From assembly GCA_027605045.1 (NCBI GenBank), contig JAQFWX010000153.1, forward strand, positions 1-64,000: DNA of 64,000 nucleotides, given 5' to 3'. Source of the DNA: Phallus indusiatus (taxonomy: Eukaryota; Basidiomycota; Agaricomycetes; Phallales; Phallaceae). Under the pieces are notes generated by a model. It saw nothing but the letters and a program-made list of their open reading frames with translations, searched no databases and had not been told where the DNA came from. Each line of letters opens with the position of its first letter. Position 1 is the stretch's first letter. Below, piece after piece: positions 11,492 to 23,680 of the stretch. A program made the position numbers and the translations under genes.

Positions 11492-13789
11492 CTATATTCG
11501 TTTCTCCCTGTACAACAGAACATACGCACTGGCCGATTCACCTCCTCCGTCCAACGTTAATATTTTCTCTTGGGTCACAACCGAAACCTTTTCGTCATCA
11601 AATTGGTACCCTGGTAGCTGCATTCAGTATCTTTGTGTCCCTCAAAAATGGATACTTTTACACTCACAATCTTCATCACCTTCTTCCAAGTATGACTTGG
11701 GCGGATGAAATCTATCCTTCTTGACGAATCCAATATAATGCCCGGAATCAGCCGACGGTCCTTTGTGAGTAACAATAGCTAACATGGTGGAAATCAGTCA
11801 AATCTTCCCATGGAGAATAAATACGGATAACATACCACACAGCTCAAATAAAGCAGTTATACTAGCTCCAGTATCAGCTTTAAGATCTGGATCAATGGTA
11901 GCCTCAAATTCTTTCTTTTCCCTTTCTCGAATGACATTTTCATCTTCAAGTTCACCGGCAGCGGCTGGAGTTGCATCAGTCATGGTAGCATCCCCCGAAG
12001 GAGCGTCCACAGAAGTAGTTTCTGCTGTGGACGTCGACGGACCAGAGTCAGCTACCACTTTAGTCTTCTTCCGAATTTTCCGTCTCTCGGCACGTTCACG
12101 CTCAATCTCTTTGATTTTACCATTACAATTGGCGAGTTTCCGTTTCAAGTCGTCTGTGACCAAATCCATTGCATCGAGCTCTAAAGGAAATCTAACTTTA
12201 CGCTGCGTGTGGTGTTAATTGGAAGTAGTTAGAGGTCCGAGGGGAAAAAGTTGATTTACCATGATTTTTGCCTTTTTACCAATATCCCTGCGCCAATGAA
12301 AGCGAACCATGTGGACCATTAGATTAGATGGCAACCGTGAAATTCGAGAGTGTTGAGTATACTGAGCTTCACGTCCTAGTGTTGGACTGTGTTTTTCGAT
12401 GTTTTCGTCCAAACTCTGACAAATAAAAATCGATAACTATACAAGAGCACATGACACAATTTCTCACCCCTATGATACCACTGTGCATATAATTCGTCTC
12501 CTTAGAAATATTGCAGGCTACTTTCATGATTTTCTCTTTTACGATAGTAGGAGGTTCATCCGGAGCTTCAATGCACTTCAACCTTGTAAAGAAATCATTA
12601 AAGAGTAATCGGACAATAAAAACTCTGCTCACTCGGATGTCATTTCACCCGTCAGATATTGATCAATAAATTTCTTCTGACTAGTAGATCCTGAAGACCC
12701 AATTCCAGGGAGAACCGAAAGTGCAGTTACGATTTGTGACCAGCATTCCTCAGCATCTAAAATGAATTTTTTGAATACTATGAAGAGATTGTAGCAGATT
12801 TATTTGACGAACCTTGTTGAGCAGGACCAGCTCCTGCCCGGGATTGTTCGTTGAACTGGGGAACAACTTGTCGTAAGACCTACGTATGACATTTATGAAA
12901 CATTAAATCAAACTCATATTGTCAAAGAATTATATAACCAACCTGTAAAAACACAAGCGGCGGAAATCCCTCAGTAGTTTTCCCCATCGCGTCGTATAAA
13001 TCGCGCATTGCCCCTGTGAGCATAGCTTGAGGACCTCCCATTACCGAAGGGGTATAGCTAGGAATAGGGTGACAAATTACACAACACAATCAAGCGAGAC
13101 TTTCGATTCTACCTTTTTAGTGCCTCTTGTAATTCTGGGATAGCGCGAAATGCTTGGACGGTAGCATTCATGTAACATGTGTTACCAAGGCTATTGAACA
13201 TCAATATTTCATTCGCCAGACAAAAGGTGATGGCTTTACTTTTTAGTCCAACAGGCATGTGAAGCTAAGAAAGTGGGAAGTGTCAAACTTTGACTTAGGC
13301 AAACACGCCAATCAAGAGAAGCTTACAGCTTCTGCCAACGTTGATTCATCCATATCTAATCGCAACACTGATTATCAGTTTTCTTCAGGGAAGAAGAAAG
13401 AGGTACCTTCCATGAAAACTATAGGCTTTTCTGGAGGCTTGGGAAGTTCTCCAGCTGTTCCGATGACCATAAAAGATTGATTCTCAAAGTGGAAAGCTTG
13501 GATTTATATTGTGGCAATGCTTGCTTAGAATACGTGCTTACGGGTTTGGGAGCAACCGTTCGCCAATCGGTATCGTCCTGTGCGCCGTTACAGAACTTGG
13601 TTCGGTTATTGAGAATTAAAGAGAACAAACTTTTAGGACGCCACCCTTGATCATGACTTTCATCCGATCCGGTGGGACACCTGTTAGCTGATAGATGCCC
13701 TGCTTGAAGTCCGTTGCTGGCGCATCTGTATCGAGTTCCAGCTGGTATGGTTTGCCAGCATGCTTAATAGACACAGGTATTTTAGGCAT
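11492..13789 (-). CDS. UBP6: Proteasome-associated ubiquitin-specific protease UBP6 (USP14)
   Basis: Deubiquitinase that docks on the 26S proteasome through an N-terminal UBL domain and trims ubiquitin from substrates. Start 13789 gives [20 protein letters not shown] and the UBL to MIKGGVLK; an intron then joins [12 protein letters not shown] and [14 protein letters not shown]. The catalytic Cys box is [17 protein letters not shown], the QQDAEECW box follows, and the His box is [11 protein letters not shown]. An intron from GTGAGTGTAA to CTACCAG then restores [10 protein letters not shown] before the stop at 11492. A charged low-complexity insert (Ser/Thr/Ala with Arg/Lys) sits between Cys and His boxes near 11930-12150, as is usual for fungal UBP6. 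About ten short introns. The next gene, BAP31-like, is divergent. Confidence 0.93.
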
Positions 13790-14444
13790 GGCGGGAAGAA
13801 ATTTACTCAAACGTATGAAAAGAAAGGAAACAAAGGAAAGGATTCGTCAGTCCTTGGTAAACGCGTAATCTCAGGCTGGGGAGATTTCGAGCTCCGAGCA
13901 GATGTCACACTTCTTTTGTCACATCTGAGGGTTTTCTGCCACGTATATACAAGGATTTCTTTCGATCGTAGTCTGATTTGTGTTTATTTTGTGATTACAA
14001 CGACAGCTCCTGTTGGTATCGAAAGTACAATGGAGGCTTAGGCGCCGCCGAAGGCGGCGCATGTAGCACAATGCTAAGAGAATAATTAGCAAAATATTAG
14101 TATAGCTTTAGTAAAGACCAAGTAAAATATTATAAATTCCGGTAGCTAGTTTTCTCCTAATTTCATATTATATTTAGTATAAAAACTGTATATTTCTCGA
14201 GCTATTAAATACAAGTTCTATCTATTTTATACTGCGCGTTGCGACAGCTCCATAATTGATATTTGGCACGGGACTGTACCTTTTTTCGGGAAGCGGTTCC
14301 GCTGTACATTGAACGTGATGTCATGTCACACTAGTGACGCACCTGCTGTGGAACACGTCGTTCAGGGTCCTAAGTTGACATTTAACCAAATTCTTCCTCG
14401 TTTTCCAACGCGTTCGCTCTTCGACAAACTTTGTTTCAACGATA
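13790..14444. other. Divergent intergenic region between UBP6 and BAP31-like gene
   Basis: No gene seen. Holds an 8-bp perfect GC-rich hairpin (GCGCCGCC-GAA-GGCGGCGC, 14042-14060) followed by a strongly AT-rich stretch (about 14070-14230). Confidence 0.5.
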
Positions 14445-15466
14445 ATGACTGTCTAGTTTGTCTTTTCTTATTATGCTGTTTATATCATTCTGACAAGGGG
14501 TTGTCCTTTGACAGCTATACTTTAACATTTTTCCTTCTCGCTGCAGAGGTATGTTTTCTCAAAATGTCCAGTTTTATTATGTCAATTTCATCGCGTATAG
14601 ATGGTAACGTTTTGTATCATCGTTGCCCCACTGCCATATACTGTTCGCAAACCACTGTTCACGTTTATGAGCGAAAACGCTCTTGTGGCTAAGATAGCAT
14701 ACGCTCTAAAGATATCCTTCATGTACGTCTGTCTGTGTCTGATACTCATATCGCTGACCTAAGCTGCCTAAAGATTTGTTGGCGTTTTATTCGTAGGCTA
14801 GTCTCTTAATTGCTTTGAAGTTATCCTTATTTTGACACTTTTCGCAACAGATGCGGTCCAACGCATGCTTCGCATCACAGCGGAAATTGAATCCGCGAAA
14901 GCGGATCCTCATAACCATTCTCTCCACAATGCTCAAAATGAGACAAGTCTTGCAGCGCGTCGATTCTAGTACGGTTTATCCTTATATATAATAGCTTCAG
15001 CCATTAAACGTCTAATATATAGCGCACAACGGAATACTTATCTCACTGGTTTCTGCTTGTTCCTCTCATTAATCCTCACTCGGACATTCTATATCATCTT
15101 GGATTTACTCCATACTCAAGCTGAATACGCTAAACTAAAACAAAGCGTGAGTCGACAAAACTATGCTATTATTATGCGACATAGTAACATGTCTATTATT
15201 AGACTTCAAGTAAGGGATCGAAAGGCTCAGCGCAGGACAAAGATGCGGAAATCAAAGAGCTGAAAGCGAAGTTGGCTGCAGCTGAAGGAAAATCAAAAGA
15301 CTTTGGTACGTGAATACACAAATTGATTCATTTATTCCGTTTTTCTCAGCTGTCGTGTATAGACATCGTGAAGAAACAAGCCGCTCAACAGGCAGCTGAA
15401 TACGACCGATTAGCGACAGAATACATCGAAATGACTGGCACCAAGTCTGATAAGCGTAAAGACTAG
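14445..15466 (+). CDS. BAP31-like ER membrane protein (Yet1/Yet3 family)
   Basis: ER integral membrane chaperone/cargo-sorting protein. Spliced order: an 11-nt coding first exon giving MTVY, then YTLTFFLLAAE, MVTFCIIVAPLPYTVRKPLF, ALKISFIFVGVLF, VDAVQRMLRITAEIE, FYAQRNTYLTGFCLFLSLIL, TRTFYIILDLLHTQAEYAKL, then a coiled-coil tail ending KSDKRKD at 15464-15466. Three hydrophobic segments and the tail match the family; length is about 210 residues, as expected. The tail lacks a KKxx signal but is basic. Exon 3 is only 23 nt (14774-14796) and is followed by an intron that must begin GC (14797-14850) to keep FVDAVQRM in frame. Other introns are GT-AG. Confidence 0.9.
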
Positions 15467-15746
15467 TCAAACAGTCTTGAGCATGAAATACAGGAAAGAG
15501 TCTATTCGTGCTCTCTGCAGTGATGGCCGCATGTTGTTCACATCTTGATACTTAAATTAAGTTGGTACTGAATAAAGTCAAATCCTAAACTATTATAAAC
15601 AACTATACAAAGTCTGCTGAGACTCCAGGGAAAGTAACGAGGAAAATAATGCATGGACGACGTTGAATGGACATGGCTTGGACAAGACCAAATATTCGAA
15701 GTTCAAGCGGAGTTTTAATTTGACTGCTGCATCGGTTGTTCATTAA

Positions 15747-17204
15747 ATGTCTTCCCAAAACGCTGTATCCTTTACAATCCGCCCTCCAAGTGCTACAACT
15801 TCCTTTTCTAAAAAAACTCAACATACAACTTATTCTTTACGACAATCCACCCCCAATTCCGCAGGGTACACACCGGGACCACCCGATTCGAGTGATGAAG
15901 AACAAGAAGACGCCATCGAGTTGCTGAGTGGTTATGATCAGTCAGGAGCGCAGCGGTGAGTTTGTGTTTCAAATATAACATGAAGTTAAACAGACTTAGG
16001 ACTCACAGTGGCTATACCACGTTTGTTTCTTTACTAGGTTAAACGGAAATCCGAGGCCCTCTGGACCTCTCGTCATACCGCCACTCGCTAATCGTGATTG
16101 GCGGGCTGTAGCTCGACAAAGAAAAAGCCAGACATATATACCGGATGGGTTTGGTGTACCGTCTGGAGAAGATGGCAGCCAAGGTGGTCTTGGAACTCGT
16201 GACACTATCAATTCGGGTCCTCAAGTGTCAGGCCTGGTTATCAGACGTAAAGAGGAAGTGACAACAACAGTAACGGAAACTGTTGAAGTCGTTCAGGAGC
16301 AGGCTCCTGCAGCTGAACCAGTTGAATTAGATGAAGATGAGCGAGCCCGTCAAGCTTTGTTGGCGAGTGTCAGTGGCGAGACCGCTGAAACCAATGTTAC
16401 CGCAATTCCTGTTTTGCAAAATGAAATTTCTGGTCCTCTGAGTGAGACAGATGCTTACCGGCAAGATGTAGTAACGCGACCTGACTCTGTACGTCATTTA
16501 TCATCTTTTGGCCAGTTCGCCTTCTCATTGTATCATTGTAGGCCTCGCTGGAAGATTATGAACGAGTTCCAGTATCTCAGTTCGGTGCTGCTTTACTAAG
16601 AGGGATGGGATGGAAAGAAGGTACTGCTGCTAGTAGAAAGGGCCATGGACTGGTGGAACCCTGGTTACCTCCTTCCCGTCCTGCCTTACTGGGCTTAGGC
16701 GCAAAAGAGAGACCTGCAGAAGAAATTCCCGTTGTTCCTGGTAAAAAAGCACCTCGAAAGCAAGACAAACGTTATGTTCCTCTTGTCAAAATTCAAAAGG
16801 AGGTACGTTCAATACTCACCATACTTTTCCATATATGTTTTTATTCATTACCCTTTCATTTTTTACAGGAATCGCTAACCGTCAGGAGAAGGTCACGGTC
16901 ACGATCTCCCGAGAGGTCTAGAGCCGGATCAAGATATCCTTCATCTGAAGCCGCGGACAGAAATGAAATTGAAGGGCGAAATCGCAATCGCGACAGAGAT
17001 CGTGATTCTCGTCAAGATGGCTCCGACCGTGATACATACCGTTCCCGTACAAGCGAAATTAGAAAATACGACCGCCATGACCATTACTCCAGTAAAGAAA
17101 GTAGTAGAGAACGTCGAAGAGAAGATTACGGTCGTCGTGAAAAAGATTATCCCCGCGATAGCCTGTCTCGACATTCTTCACGCGATAATCGCACTAGATA
17201 TTAA
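15747..17204 (+). CDS. SPP2: Pre-mRNA splicing factor SPP2 / GPKOW (G-patch)
   Basis: G-patch protein that activates the DEAH helicase Prp2 during spliceosome activation. Start 15747 gives MSSQNAVSFTIRPPSATTSF. Motifs in order: acidic SSDEEQEDAIELLSGYD, NRDWRAVARQRKSQTYIPDG, GLVIRRKEE, then the family signature VPVSQFGAALLRGMGWKEG, the core of the G-patch, and VEPWLPPSRPALLGLGAKE. The C-terminus is an RS/RD/RE-rich tail, long for this family in yeasts but usual in basidiomycetes. Introns near 15956-16038, 16490-16540 and 16802-16868. Same strand and directly downstream of the BAP31-like gene (280 bases apart). Confidence 0.9.
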
Positions 17205-17436
17205 TTTGTCAATTTTCCGTATGCAGGCTCAAATTCCTCTAAGGACGGTTAGCCAGGCCTAGAGCTAGAGATATCATTCTCCGAATAGGTCAGACTTTTA
17301 CTAGATAATTTATGTACGAATGTTGTTGTATTGAACTTATGAGTACTGTATAATGCTTTATTGAGGATGCAATCCTTGATACTTTCCAGTTGATCGATCC
17401 CCTTTGATATTCGGCTAACAAGTCTTGTTATCAAGA

Positions 17437-17751
17437 CTAATTGTGACGGACAATATTGCATTGGACGATATAGAGCTTTAGTGATTCCGAAGCAATAGTT
17501 GAAGGGTTTAAGCCATATGCAGGAGATTTTACTCCACTTGTGCGCAAGTATGTGATTTTTCCGATTTCGTGCGACCGGATAAATAGCCGGTGAGTGGCAA
17601 GGAAGAAATTCCTGATTTTGGGATCGATCGCAAAACCGAAATCTTTTCGTTTGGCAGGAACCTTTTTATACATAATTGAATAGTTGATCAAATCTATATT
17701 TACGAGCTTGCAGGGAAGCAAAGGTAATTTAATGCATCCAGCAAGCGTCAT
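17437..17751 (-). CDS. Hypothetical ORF, 104 codons
   Basis: An uninterrupted frame with a good start context (AAGTAAAATG) encoding a basic, hydrophobic-patterned peptide with MTLAGCIKLPLLPCKLVN at its start. It lies tail-to-tail with SPP2. I do not recognise it and no homologous motif is visible; it may be chance or a relic. Listed only because it is the longest clean ORF in this interval with a plausible ATG. Confidence 0.2.
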   Translation of the reverse strand: MTLAGCIKLPLLPCKLVNIDLINYSIMYKKVPAKRKDFGFAIDPKIRNFFLATHRLFIRSHEIGKITYLRTSGVKSPAYGLNPSTIASESLKLYIVQCNIVRHN

Positions 17752-20286
17752 TTTACTTCCGGCTGTGCATATGCGTGTGAATCATTATGTATGAATGTTT
17801 TCTACATGAGCCACCATCCATGAGACGTATTGAACTTGATTCAATCAGCCTCGTGTGCATATGTATACATCAATAAATTGAAGCGAAGCCTTCTGAAAAT
17901 CGAAAGAGCCGAGCGAAGCTAAGATTTGTGAGATTCCAATATTTTGACGCTTCGAATTCCGAATAAATTGTATCTAGTACACGTGCATATGTACTGTTGT
18001 CGCCAATCGGATTCAAGGAATCAATATGCCAGAACTATTATTGAGGTGCCGGCTGTTGAAGCGTTGAAACGTTGAAGGTCAGTGCCAGGGAATTCGAATA
18101 CAGCGATGACCGTATGACCATGATGCAGGGTCTGAACTTCCTATACGAGATGCCAAAAATTTGGGCTGTTGAGGAAAAATATTAAAGTATCATGAGCTTA
18201 GTAGATTAAATTACTGTGATACTCTCGAAATATAAATGACCTGGGTATTCAACTTGAAAGGGCCGGAAGAGAAATACCGATGACCAGCAAATTGTGAATT
18301 CGAACTAATAACCACGGTGATAACGACCTCACAAAAATAGTGATAACGCAGTCTTTCCTTGCTAGACTGAGTCCTACTAGTAGCCACACCATCTCGATAT
18401 GTATGTTGTTGATATCAATCGTCACTAGATAGGATATGTGATTAAGCCGGGATCAAGGTACGATAGAAACCATCTGGGAAGGGTGACACGATCACAAGAA
18501 ATTTAAAGGGAGCGACAAAGGGAGAATGTCTTTTCGAGTTGGAGCCAGGTTTATTATAACAGCCTCCCTGATTGGCCGGCTGGTTCTTTTTTTTTGGAAC
18601 TGATCTCATGAAAGGACTTTGGAAGGAAAGAGTCCATAGCATCCGTTGTGATACTAACCAGGGTGAAAGATGAAGATGTGATGAACAAGATGCAGTGTAG
18701 TCGCTGGGCTGGACAATGCAACTTGAGCACTGCCAGTGGCCCACTGGCAGCTCGCTCACTGACTTGCAACTGCGTTCAAGCCAAACGTGAGTCCAATGGA
18801 CTTGTGCTCACCCCTTTTACGGCTCCGTCTTTTCATACGTTTAGTATGTCAACAAGTGTATAAAAGGTCATGCTGCGTGCACGAGTGTTTTGAATTCAAA
18901 CCCAAGTGAGTGAATCATAATGACCGCTCATTTGAATTCACTCGCTGCCCTCCTTCACCCGTGAGGTGGACACTATTTCTCAAAACAATACCATTGTCCC
19001 TACAAAAAATATTAAGCATGTAATGTATCCAAGAGGGCAGAGGAACAAGGAGGCATTGTTGATGACCATCGACTGCATGAGCTCTAATTCTTGCCGAGAC
19101 GACTGAGAAAGGGAATATATAATCCACTAGCGCTGAGAGTGCATTTCAAATTCTTCCGAACGAATTGAAAGGCTGATTGACGTGATATATACGTTTCACA
19201 AAAGATACCAAATCAGGAATAAGGACTAGCCTTGTGTGTATATGCAATGTATATGTCCAGCTTGCAGAACGTGTCCCATTATTCACCTCGTTCGTTCGGA
19301 TATGAATTTTGTCAATTAGTATTAAAAATCCGGTTAGACACGGGTAGCGGAACTACGAATGACGGGTCGTCGACGACATGATTGAAGTGTGTTCCTTGCA
19401 GGCAGGTAAAGTATAATGCGAGCCAGTACAATGACGGATTGTACTACTATAGCAGACATCAGACATCAAAATTGAATATAGAATGCATGGCAGGTTCGAT
19501 TAGTGATATTCTGTAACCTTTGAAGCATGAAAGGGGATCATAGTCTTGTTTTGAGGAAATCGCACCTTATTGAGGAATCCCTTTGAGTAGTGTCGAAAAG
19601 TATTCCGGTAATGGGGAACCGCAAGTGCAACAAACACAAGCATGGTGACAGGGTGAGAAGAATCCGAGGAAATTTTGTTGCCGGTAGTGCCGATGAGGCG
19701 TGGGACTCGTGTCATTTAAGGGCGCTAGCCATATCCTTCCTAAAAAGGCAAGCTCAGCCTGATAGAGCAAGCCGGCATGTGCTTCGACTTCTTAGCCGTT
19801 CCCTTTGTTCAATGAACACCTGCCATATACGGAACATGGTACCACAGATAACAGTCTCGCCGTTGCGCACACTCGTCCAGTTTACTGCCTCATTTGTGTC
19901 ACACTCGAGGTCGAATTTAATGTATTTTATTGAAGTCGACACCCACCTGGCACTCGCACATGGCATCCGATCAAAAAAGCAGAACAATCCCATGCTTAAT
20001 TTCAACAGAAAATGGGAGATGAGAATGCGCAATAGCCGATTAAAATCTACAACTCTCATGAGGGTCTTCCCTTTCAAGGTGCCTCTTTTGGGTTTAGCTT
20101 TAAACGCAAAGAAGTAAGGGACGAGCATACCACATATTTTTTTTTATAAAGTTCATAGCTTTCCCCCCTCCCTTGACCACTGGATCATACCACTCATTAC
20201 CACCCTACCCACCGTAGCTGGTTTTCCCCTCATCCCGTCCCTCCCCCGGCACCCAAACAGAACATTAGAGTTCAACATATCTACAA
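17752..20286. other. Gene-poor interval upstream of the pheromone receptor
   Basis: No supported gene. It was read on both strands for a small CaaX pheromone gene near the receptor and none was found. A hairpin with arms containing TGCCAGTG / CACTGGCA lies at about 18725-18754. Overlapping open frames on both strands at 19590-20128 have no recognisable product. Confidence 0.5.
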
Positions 20287-21993
20287 ATGGGCCATCCAAT
20301 CTATCCAATTGCCTCTTTACTGGTTGTCCCTTTGGTGCTTTGTTCCTTACCAGCGCACATCCGGGTAAGACTCTTCCGTACTAAGAAAAAGGAAAAAAAA
20401 ATCTCATTATCCGCAACTAGTCCCGTAACATCGCTGTGATCTCTCTTATTCTCTGGGCCGCCGTTCTTGCTTTTATTAGGGGAGTCAATGCTATTGTATG
20501 GTACGGCAACGTCGAAGTCCGCCTCCTGGTGTGGTGTGACATCAGTGAGTATATCATAATTGTGAAATGATCGGAGGAACTCAATACCTCTTCTTCTTCT
20601 TCTCAGCAACAAAAATCACTATCGGATGGGCCATAGCCATTCCACTCACCATGCTTTGTCTAGTCAAACATCTCGAGAGTATCGCTGCCAATCGTCAGGC
20701 CGTTACGACCGAACGCGACAAACGCAGGCGTATGATATTTGAGACAGTCATGTGTTATTTTGTCCCAATGGTGTACATGGCTCTTCGTTAGTAGCATTAT
20801 CTTTTTCTCCGCCTTGAAGTGGTGATATTCATGATACATTTGCCTGCAGACTACGTCGTCCAAGGACATCGTTTTGATATATACGAAGACTTCGGGTGCT
20901 ATCCTACCACCTACGCTTCGGTAGCTTCACTTGTAATGTTATATCTGCCTCCCTTCCTCATCTCCGTAGTCTCGATGGTTTATGCTAGTAAGCGCATTCT
21001 TTCCCCGCGAGAAGTTTAATATCTCATTTCTCTCTTTTTCAAAGTACTGGCCATTTACCATTTCTTTCGCCGTCGTGTTATCTTCACGTCGATCTTGCAG
21101 TCCTCCAACAGCTACATATCCCAATCACACTACTTCCGACTCATGGCCCTTGGTATTGTAGAATGTCTATGGGATACCGGCTTGAATTCCTGGAATTTAG
21201 CATCGAACATCCAAGCCGGTTTCAGACCGTGGATAAGCTGGGAGAATGTTCACAGTCACTTCTCGTTCGTGCAACCACTGCCCTGGATCCTTCTTGACGA
21301 GTCCTTTGTGAGATTGATCGTTATCCAATGGTGGATTGTTCCCATTTCCACTATCGCCGTGTTCTTCTTTTTCGCGTTCGGCGCGGAAGCTAAGGCTGAT
21401 TACCTTATGGTCTGGAGGTTCATCAAACACAAGATTTTCCGTATCCCGGACACCAGACGTCAATCCTTGGGAGACCTTCCGATGTACATGTACGTCTCAC
21501 TTTCTTACCTTATCATTTAAAGTTTCACTGGAGCTGACGCTTTTCTTTTTCAAGCGACTCGCCCTTACCCGTTACACGTCTCTCCAAATATATGGACGAG
21601 AAGTCGGGCAAGGATTCCAAAAACTCGTCAACGGAGGCTCCTTGGGAAAAGATCAAACTCGATATTTCTCAGACTCAGAGTTTCTCGTCATCCAACGATG
21701 GTTACTCGCCTTCTCCATTAACATCCTCTACCTCTAGTGCTTCTCTCGTAGAGAAAGAGAAGAGGATTGTCCTTTCCCCCGTTACTGAGCCCGCACCTAC
21801 CTACCACCCTCAACATCCCGTGCCTATTGCTCTACCATCCACTCTCACATTTGTTCCGTCTCGTAATCCCACGCCTGAATTACGTATAACGGGTCCCTTT
21901 GAATCTGATTCGCGAAGGCCCTCGGTAGGAATGGATGACTCAAGTGCCCACCTTTCCACCAGCCGTCGCGGTAGCGAGTCCTCAAATGTCTAG
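20287..21993 (+). CDS. STE3: STE3-type pheromone receptor (7-TM GPCR)
   Basis: Receptor of farnesylated mating pheromones at the plasma membrane, coupled to the MAPK pathway; in Agaricomycetes such genes form the B (P/R) mating-type locus or are non-mating paralogues. Start 20287 (MGHPIYPIASLLVVPLVL). After intron one, SRNIAVISLILWAAVLAFI and GVNAIVWYGNVEVRLLVWCD lead to ITTKITIGWAIAIPLTMLCL, typical of STE3 TM2-TM3. RRRMIFETVMCYFVPMVYMA and DFGCYPTTYAS follow, then YHFFRRRVIFTSILQSS (third loop) and SFVRLIVIQWWIVPISTIAV (TM7 region). The cytoplasmic tail is long and Ser/Thr/Pro-rich (about 170 residues). Four or five short introns. A candidate pheromone precursor lies 28 kb to the right. Whether this is the mating-type receptor or a paralogue cannot be told from sequence alone. 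Confidence 0.93.
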
Positions 21994-23186
21994 AAACCCC
22001 ATTTTCGAGGTTTTTCTTTTCTTTCTTTTCTGGATTTTCCTTATCTTGTGTCACCGTCTCAGCCTCTGTCGCCTAATACCACTGTATCAATTCGTCTTCT
22101 CGTTCGTGAAGAACCAGCCCTTTGTAGCCTTATTCCACTTGATCGATCCCCAAAAAAAGGAAGAAACATTATTGCACTCAACAGTCTTATCGACCTACTC
22201 CTCACTATCTTATCAAACTATTTCGCTCCTTTTGACATATCGTTATCTCCCTAAATACCCCCATAAATGAACTATCCATTGTCGTTTATCAAGGTTTCCT
22301 CCTCTTATCCCTGCCTTCCCCCCGCCACCTTTCATTTCGTCTAGAATTGTACTTTGGCACTGTGTAAGACAGTGTCAATAGAACTATCGACGAAGTTCCA
22401 AATTCCCACTATTTGCCTGTCATCATTTTTTTTGTACATGTCATTGTAGTGCCGAATGTTTTATTCTGTACATTATGGTTCCGTTGCCATAGACGCGATA
22501 TATCCCTTTTTACCCAGAAATTGGACAGTGGCAATTGTAAAACGTGAGATTTATTGTGGACATTATCTTCCTCGTTATTCGGAGTTAAAGTCGCCAAATT
22601 ATCTTTAAGAAAACAGCCAACGGTGCGCATGGACCGAAGCTTCCCGAGTATATTACTATTATACTTGGACTGATCCAAGTCGCAGAGAAGAAGAAATTAT
22701 AAACAAAAGAAGGCTAAGGATAGCCTTTTGTTTTGAACTTCTTGTGCTTCTGATTGTCATTGAACACGCCGCGATGGCTTCATTAGATACGAAAGAGTTG
22801 TCAGAATGAATAAACTGGCGATCAGCTTCAGATTCTTAGGACACGTACAAATTCCTTCGGATGTGGCCGATTCGCTCAATTGAGAATAAAGGGGCGACGA
22901 ACTGTAGACACTGTAGTCTATACGCTTATATGACAAAACGCCAACTGAGTTTATGACGGAATTACCCTCGTCATTTGAATAATACTATTATTTCAAAAAG
23001 CATTTCGAAAGAAAAAGAGTATGTCTCATTCTATGTGAAATTAATTCCGAAGATCGAGTTTGGAGAGACTGAGACTCCTTTGAGTGGGTGCTCCCGCTAG
23101 CAAGCGCTCACTGCCACCGCAACTCGACACGCCCATTCAAATGCATTTACACAAATAATCGTCCTTTCAAGTACTCCGTACAAGAC
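21994..23186. other. Interval between STE3 and the U6-like sequence
   Basis: No gene seen on either strand; frames overlapping 22000-22270 are extensions past the receptor stop. No CaaX pheromone ORF found here. Confidence 0.5.
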
Positions 23187-23306
23187 GTCCCCTTCGGGGT
23201 GACATACGTGAAAATTGGAACGATACAGAGAAGATTAGTATGGCCCCTGCACAAGGATGACACGCTAGTACAGAGTGGACGACCTTCGGGTCGCAATATT
23301 TATTTT
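23187..23306 (+). ncRNA. U6 spliceosomal snRNA-like sequence (possibly pseudogene)
   Basis: A 5' stem-loop GTCCCCTTCGGGGTGAC is followed by a stretch that matches U6: AAAATTGGAACGATACAGAG (about 23210-23229), then AAGATTAG and TATGGCCCCTGCACAAGGAT. The ACAGAGA box that pairs with the 5' splice site is intact and the ISL stem sequence is close to fission-yeast U6 (CTGCACAAGG). The invariant catalytic triad AGC reads AGT, and the segment after GGATGACACGC departs from known U6. The 3' end is set loosely at the TTTT at 23303-23306, a possible Pol III terminator. No TATA box is seen at -30. Either a divergent copy or a pseudogene. Confidence 0.75.
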
Positions 23307-23680
23307 GCTCCTTTCTTTTGTTGCATTGTGCCATGATGTATTCGCGATTTTTTTTAGGGAAGAAAATCGTTTCGAGTATTGTCAAATTACGGAATACGAA
23401 AGTAAAAAAGAGCGTCATGGTCTTATTGAATGGTTGATGCACACAAGTAACATAGTTTTTTCTTCACATATTCTCGCCAAACAAGTCGGGGAATAATATT
23501 AGGATCGGTGCAAAAGTGGCACATTTCCTTTTATTGTATTTACGAGACATAAATTATAAGTGGTATATCTTGTATTCACCCAACATATAAGTCTGCTTGT
23601 GAGTAGCGTCCGTCTCTGAGGTCAACAAGCAGCTTTTCCAGGATATTGACTTGGATTTCATCTGTATCAGATAAGTCATC
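23307..23680. other. Interval between U6-like sequence and ART gene
   Basis: AT-rich; no gene or clear promoter element recognised. It must hold the promoter of the gene starting at 23681. Confidence 0.5.

Noticed and set aside
18862..18960. TATA-like TGTATAAAAG followed by a short ORF (MTAHLNSLAALLHP) as a pheromone gene
   Set aside because: The ORF ends without a CaaX box and splicing at the following GTGAGG does not produce one.
19590..20128. Overlapping long open frames on both strands upstream of STE3
   Set aside because: Neither product resembles any family, the frames lie opposite each other, and no splice structure or domain supports them.
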